Origin: Deltaproteobacteria bacterium UBA5756
GTDB taxonomy: Bacteria; Desulfobacterota; Syntrophorhabdia; Syntrophorhabdales; Syntrophorhabdaceae
Assembly: GCA_002418985.1 (NCBI GenBank)
Contig: DIFE01000161.1
Location: 1-44,970 of the forward strand
Direction of reading: 5' to 3'
Length of the DNA: 44,970 nt
Shown here: one piece after another, positions 1-8,530 of the stretch
Numbering within the stretch: the first letter of the stretch is position 1
How the letters are laid out: every line of letters starts with the position of its first letter
Translations under genes and position numbers: made by a program
Notes under the pieces: model-generated
Told to the model about the DNA's origin: nothing
The model's input: only the letters and a program-made list of their open reading frames with translations
Databases searched by the model: none

Positions 1-135
1 ATAGAGAAAGCCGGAATGACGAACTTCGAGATAAGGCAACCTGGTTTTGAAATGCGGGATTTACCTGTCTTGAATCATTGCTTTATAAACAAAGCAGCCC
101 GAGAAATGAATTATTTTGGACAGGGGAATAGGTGA
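1..135 (+). CDS. C-terminal fragment of an unidentified protein entering from the left edge
   Basis: Frame 1 is open from the first base to a TGA at 133-135 (44 residues). The other two + frames stop within about 50 bases. Visible text includes IEKAGMTNFEIRQPG and DLPVLNHCFINKAARE. The first stretch resembles the last strands of class I SAM methyltransferases, but that is a weak impression. The stop codon lies inside the outer arm of a heptad repeat element. The same relation is seen at the ends of two clear genes in this window (37055 and 39738), which raises the chance that this is real coding sequence converging on sucD. Bases 1-20 also look like a common intergenic motif, so a non-coding origin remains possible. 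Confidence 0.4.
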   Translation: MEKAGMTNFEIRQPGFEMRDLPVLNHCFINKAAREMNYFGQGNR

Positions 136-237
136 TAGGGAGAAAAAAGACGAAAGGGTGAAACGGGTTATAGGTTACAGGTGATAGGCAGATCCCAAGC
201 TTTTCCTATTACCTATAACCCATTACCTATCACCTAT
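128..237. repeat. Heptad-phased inverted repeat element A
   Basis: Purine-rich units with a 7-base period (GGTTATA, GGTTACA, GGTGATA) at 165-188 face pyrimidine-rich units (CCTATTA, CCTATAA, CCCATTA, CCTATCA) at 205-237. A further ATAGGTGATAGG copy lies at 128-139. The arms are imperfect reverse complements, so the transcript can fold into a long hairpin from either strand. The element ends 5 bases short of the sucD stop and so fills the space between convergent ends. Three related elements occur at 2504, 36965 and 39661. A likely role is bidirectional termination or 3'-end protection (inference). Confidence 0.75.
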
Positions 238-242
238 CTTCT

Positions 243-1115
243 CTATTTTAACTTATTTTTTTTTGCCCATTTGGCTACGTCGATCGGGCTTTCGAGGACC
301 TCAACGCCGGCGGCTTTGAGCGCATCGTGTTTGCCGCTGACTGTGCCGGCGCTGCCGCGCACTATGGCGCCGGCATGCCCCATTTTCTTGCCCTGAGGAG
401 AATAACGTCCGGCTATATAGGCGGCCACGGGTTTCGTCATCTGCCTGGCGATAAAGCCGGCGGCCTTTTCTTCCTGTTCTCCGCCCACTTCTCCGACGAC
501 AATAACCGCATCGGTATCTTTATCGTTCTCGAAAAGCTCAAGGATATCGGCCAGATTTCTGAGAACAACAGGGTCGGCGCCCATGCCGACCACAGTACTC
601 TGACCAACTTTGTTTTCTGAAAGGATCCCTGCAAACTCGTAGGAGAGGGTTCCGCTCCGCGAAATGATCCCCACGCGGCCCGGCGCAAAAAGCGACGCGG
701 GCATGATACCCATCTTACCCATTCCAGGGACGAGTATGCCGGGAGTGGTGGGACCGAGTGCGAAGACGCCTTTTTCGATGGCGTAGCTGCGCATTCTCAG
801 AACATCCTTGACGGGGATATGTTCGGGGACGATTACTATAAGCTTGATGCCGGCGTCGATAGTCTCGAGGAATGCATCGAGCACAAAGGCGGCGGGGACG
901 AAAAAGACCGAGGCATTGGCCCCTGTCTGCTTTACGGCCTCAAGCACGCTGTTGAAGACGGGAACCCCTTCAGTGGACGTTCCCCCTTTTCCGGGAGTAA
1001 CGCCGCCTACAACCCGTGTGCCGTATTCAAGCATCCAGTGGGTCTGGGCGCTTCCGATGCGGCCGGTGATGCCCTGTACTATGACACGTGTGGAATCATT
1101 CATCAATATGCTCAT
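243..1115 (-). CDS. sucD: Succinyl-CoA synthetase (ADP/GDP-forming) alpha subunit
   Basis: This is the alpha subunit of the cytoplasmic ligase that interconverts succinyl-CoA and succinate with formation of a nucleoside triphosphate. The 290 residues match the family length. The N-terminal CoA-binding fold (VIVQGITGR, then GGVTPGKGG) is followed by the ligase domain. The phosphorylated histidine is His247 in GHAGAI. The ATG at 1115 is preceded by GAGG at a 7-base distance. It lies 61 bases downstream of sucC in the same direction, so the two form one transcript. With the methylmalonyl-CoA-type mutase in this window it could conserve energy from succinyl-CoA. A related dicarboxylate-CoA ligase, such as malate-CoA ligase, is a less likely alternative. 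Confidence 0.93.
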   Translation of the reverse strand: MSILMNDSTRVIVQGITGRIGSAQTHWMLEYGTRVVGGVTPGKGGTSTEGVPVFNSVLEAVKQTGANASVFFVPAAFVLDAFLETIDAGIKLIVIVPEHIPVKDVLRMRSYAIEKGVFALGPTTPGILVPGMGKMGIMPASLFAPGRVGIISRSGTLSYEFAGILSENKVGQSTVVGMGADPVVLRNLADILELFENDKDTDAVIVVGEVGGEQEEKAAGFIARQMTKPVAAYIAGRYSPQGKKMGHAGAIVRGSAGTVSGKHDALKAAGVEVLESPIDVAKWAKKNKLK

Positions 1116-1176
1116 GGGAAAACCTCATATAGTTCAATTGACCATGATCTGCTCATGCTCGTATCCTGCATTGCGG

Positions 1177-2361
1177 TTACTTACCTTTCGCCTTTGCCTT
1201 CGGACGGCCTACGTCGGTTTTCTTACCCGGTCCGACAAGCTTGTATAAAACATCGACAGCCTTTTCGGTGGCGGCTTCCGTCACGACATGGACTCCGCCC
1301 GATTTGAATATTTCCCACGTTTCTTCCTGGCGGTTGCCGAGGGCTTTTGCTACGACAGGGATCTTCACGTTATGTTCCTGCATGTATCTGATGACGCCTT
1401 TGGCACCTTCGTGAATGGGATTGATGCCCCCGTAAACATTTATAAAGATGCCCCTCAGGTCAGGTTTCATCATGATGAGTTCCATGCACCGGTACAACAG
1501 GTCGGCCGTGATACCGCCACCGGTTTCAAGGAAGTTCGCGGGTTTCATCTTCTGCCCGATAATGTCCATGGACGCCATTCCAAGGCCCGCACCGGAGGAG
1601 ATGAGCCCTATGTCACCATCCAAATCCACATAGGTGACGCCGATCTCCCGGCCTCTTCGCTCAAGCGGGTTTTCGATGCGGTCGACGCGGTCGGGAAGGG
1701 GAAAGCGTATCCGCGAAAGGGCGGAATCATCGACTTCCAGGACGGCATCGACGGCCATCAATACGCCATTCGACAGGACGACCAGCGGATTGATCTCGGC
1801 GATAAGTGCCTCGTAGCGGGTGGCTATATGATAGAGCTGGCCGATTATTTCGCTCCAGGGGGTAATGAGTTTCTGTTCCAGGCCGAGCATTCTTAGCAGG
1901 CTGCGGGCCTGGTAAGGATAATAGCCGAATGAAGGTTCGATGTGGATGGCGGCTATCTTTTCGGGAGATGTCCTTGCGGTCTCCTCTATCAGTACACCGC
2001 CCTCGGTGCTGACCACGATGACCGGCTTGCCTGAATAACCGTCAACGGTCATGCCAAGGTAGAACTCTTTTACGATGTCCACTTTCTCGCACACCAGCGC
2101 CTTGCGGACCGGCATCCCCTTGATTTCCGATGTAAAAAGTTCGTCGGCTGCCTCTTTCAGCTCATCCGGATTTGCCGCCGTCCTGATGCCCCCGGCAAGG
2201 CCGCGCCCACCGACAAGGACCTGCGCCTTGATGATGACGGGATAACCTATTTCACCGGCGACATGGAGGGCATCGTGCATGGTACTGACGAGCTCGCGGC
2301 GGGGAACGGGTATGTGGTTCTGTTCAAAAATATCCAGTGCTTCATATTCGTGAAGTCTCAT
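1177..2361 (-). CDS. sucC: Succinyl-CoA synthetase beta subunit
   Basis: This is the nucleotide-grasping subunit that pairs with SucD. It has 394 residues when started at the ATG at 2361 (MRLHEYEALDIF). An upstream in-frame TTG at 2370 is less likely, because AAGGGA sits 9-10 bases before the ATG and directly abuts the TTG. An ATP-grasp domain covers the first 230 or so residues (KAQVLVGGRGLAGGI; EINPLVVLSNG). The C-terminal ligase domain carries the conserved ETGGG and the NVYGGI region. The basic tail (RPKAKAKGK) is an extension beyond the usual end. It is first in the sucCD operon. Confidence 0.93.
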   Translation of the reverse strand: MRLHEYEALDIFEQNHIPVPRRELVSTMHDALHVAGEIGYPVIIKAQVLVGGRGLAGGIRTAANPDELKEAADELFTSEIKGMPVRKALVCEKVDIVKEFYLGMTVDGYSGKPVIVVSTEGGVLIEETARTSPEKIAAIHIEPSFGYYPYQARSLLRMLGLEQKLITPWSEIIGQLYHIATRYEALIAEINPLVVLSNGVLMAVDAVLEVDDSALSRIRFPLPDRVDRIENPLERRGREIGVTYVDLDGDIGLISSGAGLGMASMDIIGQKMKPANFLETGGGITADLLYRCMELIMMKPDLRGIFINVYGGINPIHEGAKGVIRYMQEHNVKIPVVAKALGNRQEETWEIFKSGGVHVVTEAATEKAVDVLYKLVGPGKKTDVGRPKAKAKGK

Positions 2362-2503
2362 ATCGGTCAATCCCTTTGTGTTGATTTGGCTTCATCCACA
2401 TGTACGGGGCACCCCGTAATTGCGACTTTCAAGTATAAATGTAATGGTTTTTGATGTCAACGTAATTGATTAATAATTTGATTACAAAGGGAATAAAGAA
2501 GAG

Positions 2504-2656
2504 GGGTGATGGGTAATAGGTGATGGGCAATAGGGGTGGAGATTTTGTCGTGTCGGAGGGTGTTTGGCGCGCACCAATTTCTGTAATTCTCTGGAAGTCA
2601 TGCATGGCCACTATTTTTGATTTCTCCCATTACCTATTGCCCATCACCCATTACCC
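2504..2656. repeat. Heptad-phased inverted repeat element B
   Basis: The left arm at 2504-2535 reads as 7-base units (GGGTGAT, GGGTAAT, AGGTGAT, GGGCAAT). The right arm at 2626-2656 reads CCCATTA, CCTATTG, CCCATCA, CCCATTA. The stretch TGATGGGCAATAGG in the left arm has an exact reverse complement in the right arm. The 90-base centre shows no gene. The element lies between the divergent sucC and gntR starts, upstream of gntR. It is the only one of the four that is not at a gene 3' end. Confidence 0.75.
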
Positions 2657-2714
2657 GTCTTCTGTTTTTTTAAAATTTAATTGCATTCTTAATTTCATTT
2701 GTGTAAAGTTAGGC

Positions 2715-3407
2715 ATGGCACAGACAAAGACAAAACAAACCAAACAACCGGAAGACAGCAGTCACATAGCGTATCAGGGTATTCGGCGGATGATTTACTC
2801 CAAGGAACTGGTGCCGGGGCAGAAGATCGCCTATCGGGACCTGGCGGAAAAACTCGATCTTAGCCCCACGCCCATTATACAGGCGTTGAAAAGACTTGAG
2901 CTTCTCGGGTTTGTCTGCCATGAGCCCAACAGGGGTTTTTACATGTCCCCCTTCAGTCTGCAGGAGATCGAGGAGATCTATGAAATGAGGGAGCTTATCG
3001 AGCCGTCTCTCCTTGGCGACACGATACAGAATATAGACAAGAAGGGACTTTCGGAGCTGAAGGCAGCCCTTGAGGCGCATCTTTCCGCTGAACGCGATTT
3101 CTACCTGAAAGAAAGGCTTTTCAAGAACAGGGAGTTTCACCTCACGCTGGCATCGCTTTCGAAGAAAGAGACACAGATACGGATCCTTCGAAATCTGTTC
3201 GATATCCTGTTTCTGAAGTATAGCGATCTACCCAGATCATCGCTGGTGGCGACGGACCAGGAGCATCAGGAGATATACGACGCCGTTGCTTTAAGAAGCA
3301 TGGATCGGGCCCAGACGGTGCTGAAGAACCATGTAACCAACGTGAAGGTCCAGGTGCTGTCGAGCGTCCGCAAGATGCTTGCCGAGCAGGAACGCTCGGA
3401 ATTCTAG
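2715..3407 (+). CDS. GntR-family transcriptional regulator, FCD (FadR-like) subfamily
   Basis: This is a 230-residue DNA-binding regulator that probably responds to an organic acid or acyl-CoA. The ATG at 2715 (MAQTKTKQ) was chosen. The frame is open further upstream, but those codons run through repeat element B and do not look like protein. The winged helix covers about residues 15-85 (AYQGIRRMIYSKELVPGQ; LAEKLDLSPTPIIQALKRLE). The C-terminal FCD domain shows the spaced histidines expected for metal or ligand binding (NREFHLTLAS, DQEHQEIYDAV, KNHVTN). It lies 41 bases before the AbfD-like gene in the same direction and probably controls it. The effector cannot be read from the sequence. Confidence 0.88.
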   Translation: MAQTKTKQTKQPEDSSHIAYQGIRRMIYSKELVPGQKIAYRDLAEKLDLSPTPIIQALKRLELLGFVCHEPNRGFYMSPFSLQEIEEIYEMRELIEPSLLGDTIQNIDKKGLSELKAALEAHLSAERDFYLKERLFKNREFHLTLASLSKKETQIRILRNLFDILFLKYSDLPRSSLVATDQEHQEIYDAVALRSMDRAQTVLKNHVTNVKVQVLSSVRKMLAEQERSEF

Positions 3408-3448
3408 AAACAGGTCCGGTACCGAATTCAATCAGAGGAGGCAATAAT

Positions 3449-4879
3449 ATGGGTATCAAGACAAAAGACGAATATATCGAATCACTGCGGTCCCTTAAAC
3501 CTACTGCATATATGTTCGGAGAACGTCTCACGAACATCGTTGACAATCCCCGTCTTCGCGCCGGTATAGAAGCTACAGGCGCAACGTACGAGATGGCGCA
3601 GATCGACCCCGGGCTCATGATCACGACGAGCCCTCTTATTAATGAGCCGGTAAGTCGTTTCACTCTTCCGCCATCTACCGTTGAAGACCTTGTCGCCCGC
3701 GTGAAGGTGAACCGCAGGGTCGCCAATCATGTTGGAACCTGTCATCAGCGGTGTACGGGTCTTGATTGTCTTACTGCTCTCGCCATCGTGACATATGACA
3801 TCGACCAGAAATACAAGACCGAGTATTATCCCCGGTATCAAGAATTTCTGAAGCATATGCAGAAGAATGACCTTACCGGCAATGCCGGTGTTACCGATGT
3901 CAAAGGCGACCGGTCGCTGGCTCCCCACGAACAGCCCGATAAAGACATGTTCATTCGCGTTGTGGAAAAAAGGTCGGACGGCATCGTCGTTCGGGGGGCC
4001 AAGGCGCATCAGACAGGCTCCCTTTCGTCCCACGAAATAATCGTTCTTCCCTCGCGCGCCATGGGAAAGGATGACAAGGACTACGCCCTGGCCTTTGCGA
4101 TACCCGCTGACACGAAGGGTCTTATCCATGTTGTGGGCCGCTCGACTCTCGATATGCGCGAACTCGACGGCTGCGACATAGGGAATGTTTGTTATTCTAA
4201 GTACTGCCCGACGCTCATTTTCGATGACGTTTTTGTCCCCTGGGAAAGGGTATTTATGTGCGGGGAAACCGAATTCGCCTCGGACATGGTGGTCAAGTTT
4301 TCATCTCTGCACCGGCAGAGCCACGGCGGATGCAAGTCCGGAAAGATAGACTGCATGGTCGGCACGGCACTCACCCTGATGGACTACAACGGCACAACGA
4401 AGGTCGGCCACCTGAAACAGAAGGTCATCGATATGATCCACAGGGCGGAGACATTGTATGGATGCTGTCTCGCTTCTTCCTATGAGGGGAAAAAGCAGCC
4501 TTCCGGCACCTACTTTATCGATACGGTGCTTGCCAATGCCTCCAAGATACACGAAGGCAAGGAGATGTCCGAAGCGACGCGGCTTATGATAGATGCCTGC
4601 GGCGGATTCGTGGCCGACCTGCCTTCAGACAAGGATTTCTCGAACCCGGAGGTTGGCGCATTTCTGAAGAAATACCTCAAGGGTGTCGACAGCGTTCCCG
4701 TTGAGAACCGGGTCAAGATGTACCGTCTGGCGGAAAAGCTGGCACTGGAAAGCGCCGACACAATCTCGGACATCCACGGCGGCGGCTCACCTGAGGCGCA
4801 CCGCGTGACGATATTCCGGGAAACGAACATAAATGACAAGAAAAAAGCAGCCAAGAGGCTCGCCGGTATAGAGGATTAA
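3449..4879 (+). CDS. abfD: 4-hydroxybutyryl-CoA dehydratase / vinylacetyl-CoA isomerase family protein
   Basis: This family contains FAD and a [4Fe-4S] cluster and dehydrates 4-hydroxybutyryl-CoA to crotonyl-CoA by a ketyl-radical mechanism. The 476 residues match. All four cluster ligands known from Clostridium aminobutyricum (Cys99, Cys103, His292, Cys299) have counterparts with the same spacing: Cys98 and Cys102 in GTCHQRC, His288 and Cys295 in LHRQSHGGC. Homologues that lack the cluster are the HpaB-type flavin hydroxylases, so retention of all ligands argues for the dehydratase. GAGGAGG precedes the ATG. The gene follows the GntR regulator and ends at a strong hairpin. A related 4-hydroxyacyl-CoA could be the true substrate. 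Confidence 0.88.
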   Translation: MGIKTKDEYIESLRSLKPTAYMFGERLTNIVDNPRLRAGIEATGATYEMAQIDPGLMITTSPLINEPVSRFTLPPSTVEDLVARVKVNRRVANHVGTCHQRCTGLDCLTALAIVTYDIDQKYKTEYYPRYQEFLKHMQKNDLTGNAGVTDVKGDRSLAPHEQPDKDMFIRVVEKRSDGIVVRGAKAHQTGSLSSHEIIVLPSRAMGKDDKDYALAFAIPADTKGLIHVVGRSTLDMRELDGCDIGNVCYSKYCPTLIFDDVFVPWERVFMCGETEFASDMVVKFSSLHRQSHGGCKSGKIDCMVGTALTLMDYNGTTKVGHLKQKVIDMIHRAETLYGCCLASSYEGKKQPSGTYFIDTVLANASKIHEGKEMSEATRLMIDACGGFVADLPSDKDFSNPEVGAFLKKYLKGVDSVPVENRVKMYRLAEKLALESADTISDIHGGGSPEAHRVTIFRETNINDKKKAAKRLAGIED

Positions 4880-4912
4880 CCTTCAGATAACACCAGGAAA
4901 GGTATGTTGAAA

Positions 4913-4941
4913 AAGGCGGGCAGCCAAAGGCTGCCCGCCTT
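4913..4941. terminator. Bidirectional hairpin terminator between abfD and dctM
   Basis: A perfect 13-bp stem (AAGGCGGGCAGCC / GGCTGCCCGCCTT) with an AAA loop lies between the convergent ends of the AbfD-like gene and dctM. AAAA precedes the stem, which gives a U-run for the - strand transcript. The + strand side has only a short TT after the stem. It probably stops transcription from both sides. Confidence 0.8.
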
Positions 4942-5010
4942 GCATTGTCATATAAATCTCTTATATAAATCACCTCAAAAAAAAGACCGCCGGCACATCT
5001 CCGGGGCGTG

Positions 5011-6318
5011 TCAGTATTTTATGAGCCCTGCGAAATACGTAACGAGCTCCGGAAATATCTCGATAAGGACTATTGTGATGATGAAGGAAGGAAGGAACCA
5101 CACGACCCCCCTGAACACCGTTGACAATTGGATATCTTTAGACATACCGGAAACAACATATGCGTTTATCCCCACCGGTGGGGTGATGGCCCCCATGGTG
5201 GTCACTATGGTTATGATGATACCGAACCATATGGGATCGTAGCCCAAGCGTTGCGCTACCGGGAAAAAGATCGGCACGGTGATAAGGAGGAATGCAAGAG
5301 CGTCCATGACGCACCCCCCTATGATATATATCACCAGCATTGACCAGAGGATCATCCAGTTTGAAACAGGAAGGTTTGAAACCCATTCAGCAGCCTCGTA
5401 AGGGAGCCGGGTCACCGCGAGGAAACGTCCGAAAATCACGGCGCCTGCCACAAGAAGAAAGATCATGCAGGATATGCGGACAGTGTCGACAACGGCATTC
5501 ATAAAGCCTTTCCATGTCAGTTTTCTCCTGACCAGACTGATAATGATCGCAACCACGCTTCCGGCTGCGCCCGCCTCGGAAGGGGTGAACCACCCGGCAT
5601 AGAGGCTGAACATTATAATACCGAACATAAGGACCATGTCTACGGCATCCGGAAGCGCCTTGATCCTCTCGATAAGGCTGAATTTAGGTCCCTGTGGTCC
5701 CCATGTGGGGTGAATTATACACATAATGTAGACGATGGCCGCCATGATAACCGCGAGCAGGAGGCCCGGCACAAAACTGCCGAAGAAGAGCTTGCCGATC
5801 GATTCGCCCGTATAGATCCCATATACTACGAGAACAACACTGGGCGGGATCACGACCCCGAGTGTGGATCCTGCCGCTATGGAACCCGACGACAATATGG
5901 GATCATAGTTGTACTTCTTCATCTCCGGCAGGGCGACAGCGGTCATCGTGGCAGCCGTTGCGGTGTTTGAACCGCATATTGCAGCAAAGCCCGCGGACGC
6001 CATAACGGTTGTGATGCCGAGGCCGCCCCTAACTCTGCCGAACCATTTGTACGCTGCGTTGTAAAGCCTTTGGTTGACCTCGGAATAGAAGCAGATCTGG
6101 CCCATGAAGATGAACATGGGGATCACGGTGAGTCCGTAAGAAGAGAAAGTGTTCCAGAGGTCTGTGCCGATAAGACCCAGGGCGGCATTCCAGTTGACCA
6201 CATATGCCATCCCGAGAAAACCCATAAGCCCCATGGCGAATCCGACAGGAATACGCAAAAAGAGCATTACGAAAAGCATCAGGAGTGTTCCAATCAGGCC
6301 GGTAAGAGGAGTTATCAT
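5011..6318 (-). CDS. dctM: TRAP transporter large permease subunit
   Basis: This is a DctM-family inner-membrane subunit that moves an organic acid with a sodium or proton gradient. The 435 residues and the roughly 12 hydrophobic segments fit the family. Family landmarks include GFAAICGSNTATAATM, with its reentrant-loop character, and the C-terminal half repeat (TMGAITPPVGINAYVVSGM). It overlaps dctQ by 4 bases (ATGA), so translation is coupled. It is the last gene of dctP-dctQ-dctM and ends at the hairpin at 4913-4941. Confidence 0.93.
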   Translation of the reverse strand: MITPLTGLIGTLLMLFVMLFLRIPVGFAMGLMGFLGMAYVVNWNAALGLIGTDLWNTFSSYGLTVIPMFIFMGQICFYSEVNQRLYNAAYKWFGRVRGGLGITTVMASAGFAAICGSNTATAATMTAVALPEMKKYNYDPILSSGSIAAGSTLGVVIPPSVVLVVYGIYTGESIGKLFFGSFVPGLLLAVIMAAIVYIMCIIHPTWGPQGPKFSLIERIKALPDAVDMVLMFGIIMFSLYAGWFTPSEAGAAGSVVAIIISLVRRKLTWKGFMNAVVDTVRISCMIFLLVAGAVIFGRFLAVTRLPYEAAEWVSNLPVSNWMILWSMLVIYIIGGCVMDALAFLLITVPIFFPVAQRLGYDPIWFGIIITIVTTMGAITPPVGINAYVVSGMSKDIQLSTVFRGVVWFLPSFIITIVLIEIFPELVTYFAGLIKY

Positions 6319-6800
6319 GCGGACGCCTCCCTTTTCAGCAGTTTGACAAAATCAACAAAGATCGAAAAGGAGAGCGCGGCGAATCCAATGGCCAGACAAA
6401 ATACAAAGGGATGGTATATCACTTTCAATGTCTCCGACACCTCGCCCGTCCTCGCTATTTTCATGCCCCATTTATAGGTTTCCCAGCTTATGATCGCAAA
6501 GAATATCGTGTTGACAGTGTAATTGAGCCCATCCAGAATCTTATTGATGGTTCTCGGAAACTTGTCGGTGAACATTGTTACTATTATGTGGTCTTTCCTT
6601 ATCTGGGTGTAGCCAAGGGCTAAACCCGTCGCAACGGCCCCGAAGAAGCCGACAAGTTCGTAGGACCCCGGGATGGGGCTATAGACAATTCTGAGGAACA
6701 TGTTCGCAGCAGCAATCCCCGTGAGGATCAGTATTGAAATGCCACTAAAAAAGAGGAGTACTTTATTAAGATAGGAATTGAATTTAATGAAGTATTCCAT
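6315..6800 (-). CDS. dctQ: TRAP transporter small permease subunit
   Basis: This is a 161-residue membrane protein with four predicted hydrophobic helices, such as VLLFFSGISILILTGIAA and TIFFAIISWETY. It fits DctQ, which bridges the binding protein and DctM. Its 3' end overlaps dctM by 4 bases. It is separated from dctP by about 100 bases that hold a large hairpin, so its expression is probably lower than that of dctP. Confidence 0.9.
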   Translation of the reverse strand: MEYFIKFNSYLNKVLLFFSGISILILTGIAAANMFLRIVYSPIPGSYELVGFFGAVATGLALGYTQIRKDHIIVTMFTDKFPRTINKILDGLNYTVNTIFFAIISWETYKWGMKIARTGEVSETLKVIYHPFVFCLAIGFAALSFSIFVDFVKLLKREASA

Positions 6801-6847
6801 TAACTGCCTCCTGTGTGAAGCGTATCGTGTGGGTATAAAACGACTGT

Positions 6848-6883
6848 TTTCAAAAGCGCCCGGGGTTCCGGGCGCTTTTGAAA
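6848..6883. promoter_or_regulatory. Large intercistronic hairpin between dctP and dctQ
   Basis: A perfect 16-bp inverted repeat with a GGTT loop (left arm 6848-6863, right arm 6868-6883) contains the core AAAAGCGCCCGG and its complement. The 3' side on the - strand is AAAACAG with no clear U-tract. Partial termination or protection of the dctP message from 3' decay is therefore more likely than full termination. Such hairpins fit the need for more binding protein than permease. Confidence 0.78.
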
Positions 6884-6896
6884 GGACTTCCGACCG

Positions 6897-7934
6897 TTAT
6901 TTCTTGTATTCTTTTTCGTACTTGGTTTTTAACTGGTATACGTCTTTCATGATCTGGTCGCCGGGCAGGCCCGCGGCGGTTACTTTTTTGACGTACTCGT
7001 CAATGATGGGCTTCACGAGTTTCTGTATCTCGGCCTGGTCTTTTGCGGAGAGAGTAAAGAGTTGGTGGTTGTATTTTTCTTTTGACCATTTGAGGGATTC
7101 TTTGACGTGGTCGTCAACGTATGTTCCCGTCCAGAGGGCTTGTTCCCGCGAAGACTCGTCGAAGATCTTTTTGATGTCGGCGGGTAATGCGTCCCATTTG
7201 GCCTTGTTCATGACGACGGCGAAGCTGACTACGAAGAGGTTTGCTTCTGTGGCATAAGGAAGGTATGCGGCAAAATTGAAATCCTTCAGGATTTCCATGG
7301 ATGAGACATTACCTTTAACAACGCCCTTTTGTATGGCTTCAGGCGCCTCTGATTGAGGCATGCCTACAGGGGTGGCACCGAGACGTTTAAGGACGGCTGC
7401 GCCCGTTCCGGATGCTCTGAGCTCCATTCCCTTCAGATCTGCAAGGGTCTTGACGGGTGTTTTTGTCATGAGATCCGCAGGAGGACACGTGAAGAGGGTG
7501 AGCACTTTGACCTTTTCAAATTCTTTCGGTTTGTATTTCATGATAAGATCAAAAAGTGCGAGGCTGGCCGCTTTTGCGTTTGTAAATCCTAAGGGGAGAT
7601 CAATGGCTTCAGAGACCGGGAAACGTCCGGGCTGATAACTCATGGCGAAATTCCCAATGTCCGCAGTGCCTGTAACGACACCGTCGAAGATGTTCTTGGC
7701 GGGCAGAAGGGTACCGCCAGGGAAGGTCTGGATCTTGACCCGCCCTGCCGTTCTTTTCTCAATTTCTTTGACCCACCTTTCCATTTGTATGCAAGGAAAT
7801 GTTGTTGCCGGCGGGAAATTCGCGTAAGTAAGTGTTATCTTGGCCTGACTGTACACATTGCCCGGGTAAACGATGAAGGCACCAAGAATAAACACACACA
7901 AGCCAAGAATAAATAAAGATTTCTTCCCTTTCAT
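6897..7934 (-). CDS. dctP: TRAP transporter substrate-binding protein
   Basis: This is a periplasmic receptor of the DctP family, 345 residues from the ATG at 7934 (MKGKKSLFILG), which has AAAGGGGGC as ribosome binding site. An in-frame upstream ATG at 7973 would spoil the signal peptide. The N-terminus is a signal sequence (KKSLFILGLCVFILGAF) with cleavage likely near VYSQA. The mature part follows the family pattern: KITLTYANFPPATTFP, FPGGTLLPAKNIFDGV, then LKGMELRASG, where the Arg is at the position that usually binds the substrate carboxylate. It is first in the TRAP operon and divergent from the catabolic operon at 8531, so it probably imports that operon's substrate. Confidence 0.93.
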   Translation of the reverse strand: MKGKKSLFILGLCVFILGAFIVYPGNVYSQAKITLTYANFPPATTFPCIQMERWVKEIEKRTAGRVKIQTFPGGTLLPAKNIFDGVVTGTADIGNFAMSYQPGRFPVSEAIDLPLGFTNAKAASLALFDLIMKYKPKEFEKVKVLTLFTCPPADLMTKTPVKTLADLKGMELRASGTGAAVLKRLGATPVGMPQSEAPEAIQKGVVKGNVSSMEILKDFNFAAYLPYATEANLFVVSFAVVMNKAKWDALPADIKKIFDESSREQALWTGTYVDDHVKESLKWSKEKYNHQLFTLSAKDQAEIQKLVKPIIDEYVKKVTAAGLPGDQIMKDVYQLKTKYEKEYKK

Positions 7935-8342
7935 ATAAGCCCCCTTTGTGTATTGTTGACCCCTTGAGGTCAATGGAAAACTTCTTGTATAATCACTTGA
8001 AAACAGGGTTGAACATAAAATGAAAAACCTGATAGCGAGCCTGGGAGGTTCCGGTAACGTTTACGCTGTACTGAATAACTGGTCTTAAGTACAGCCCTTT
8101 ACTCAACATCCGCATAACTCGCTTCCAGTCGATGTTCAAGCCAGTTTCAAGAAGAAAACAACTGTACGCCGGATAACTATATTAAGTAAACCCCCCAAAT
8201 TCTGGTAACGACCAGCCATGTTATCCGGTGCCCAGTGGGTCGGTTACCCTCAGACCCTATTTATCGCTTCCCACTGGTAATTCCAGCAATCGATCATACG
8301 GCCAAAAACAATATACGAACGTATAAGAAAATCTTTTAATCC
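7935..8342. other. Non-coding, AT-rich divergent region with inverted repeats
   Basis: No credible gene is seen. A 7-bp inverted repeat GCTGTAC (8065-8071) / GTACAGC (8089-8095) is followed by a nested structure. CCGGATAAC (8169-8177) pairs with GTTATCCGG (8220-8228) and encloses a small CTGGT-AACG-ACCAG hairpin (8202-8215). These could be operator or leader elements of either divergent operon. They match no riboswitch or integron attC consensus that I can recognise. Confidence 0.5.
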
Positions 8343-8437
8343 ATTGTATACGGTTTTTCAAAAATCACAACATAAAATTCTTGACATATTATTTTGTATT
8401 TAATACCTTGACCATAGTAAAGTATACGGTATACAAT
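8343..8437 (+). promoter_or_regulatory. Promoter with two GTATAC operators, likely bound by a GntR/FCD regulator
   Basis: A TTGACC box at 8408-8413 is separated by 18 bases from TACAAT at 8432-8437, giving a good sigma70-like promoter for the operon that starts at 8531. The motif ATTGTATACGGT occurs at 8343-8354. Its near-copy ATTGTATACCGT occurs on the - strand at 8437-8426 and extends into a near-palindrome (GTATACGGTATAC, 8422-8434) covering the spacer and -10 box. GTATAC-centred sites are typical of FadR-type GntR regulators. The GntR gene inside the operon (16425) is a natural candidate. A second TTGACA lies at 8381-8386 without a clear partner. Confidence 0.65.
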
Positions 8438-8530
8438 ATACCCGATGTCAAGAGAATATGTAGTTGCTGTTCAGCTATCGTTTAACTGTTCATAAATATT
8501 AATAACAACAAATCTGTCGAGGAGGGCTCC

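Noticed and set aside
128..237. CRISPR-like or simple satellite array
   Set aside because: Units are only 7 bases with no spacers, and the two arms face each other, which is a hairpin rather than a CRISPR layout.
2520..2714. N-terminal extension of the first GntR regulator by 65 codons
   Set aside because: It runs through repeat element B, gives non-family text, and GntR proteins start close to the winged helix.
8169..8228. Integron attC site
   Set aside because: The arms do not carry the required core-site pattern (RYYYAAC / GTTRRRY), and there is no integrase or cassette gene nearby.
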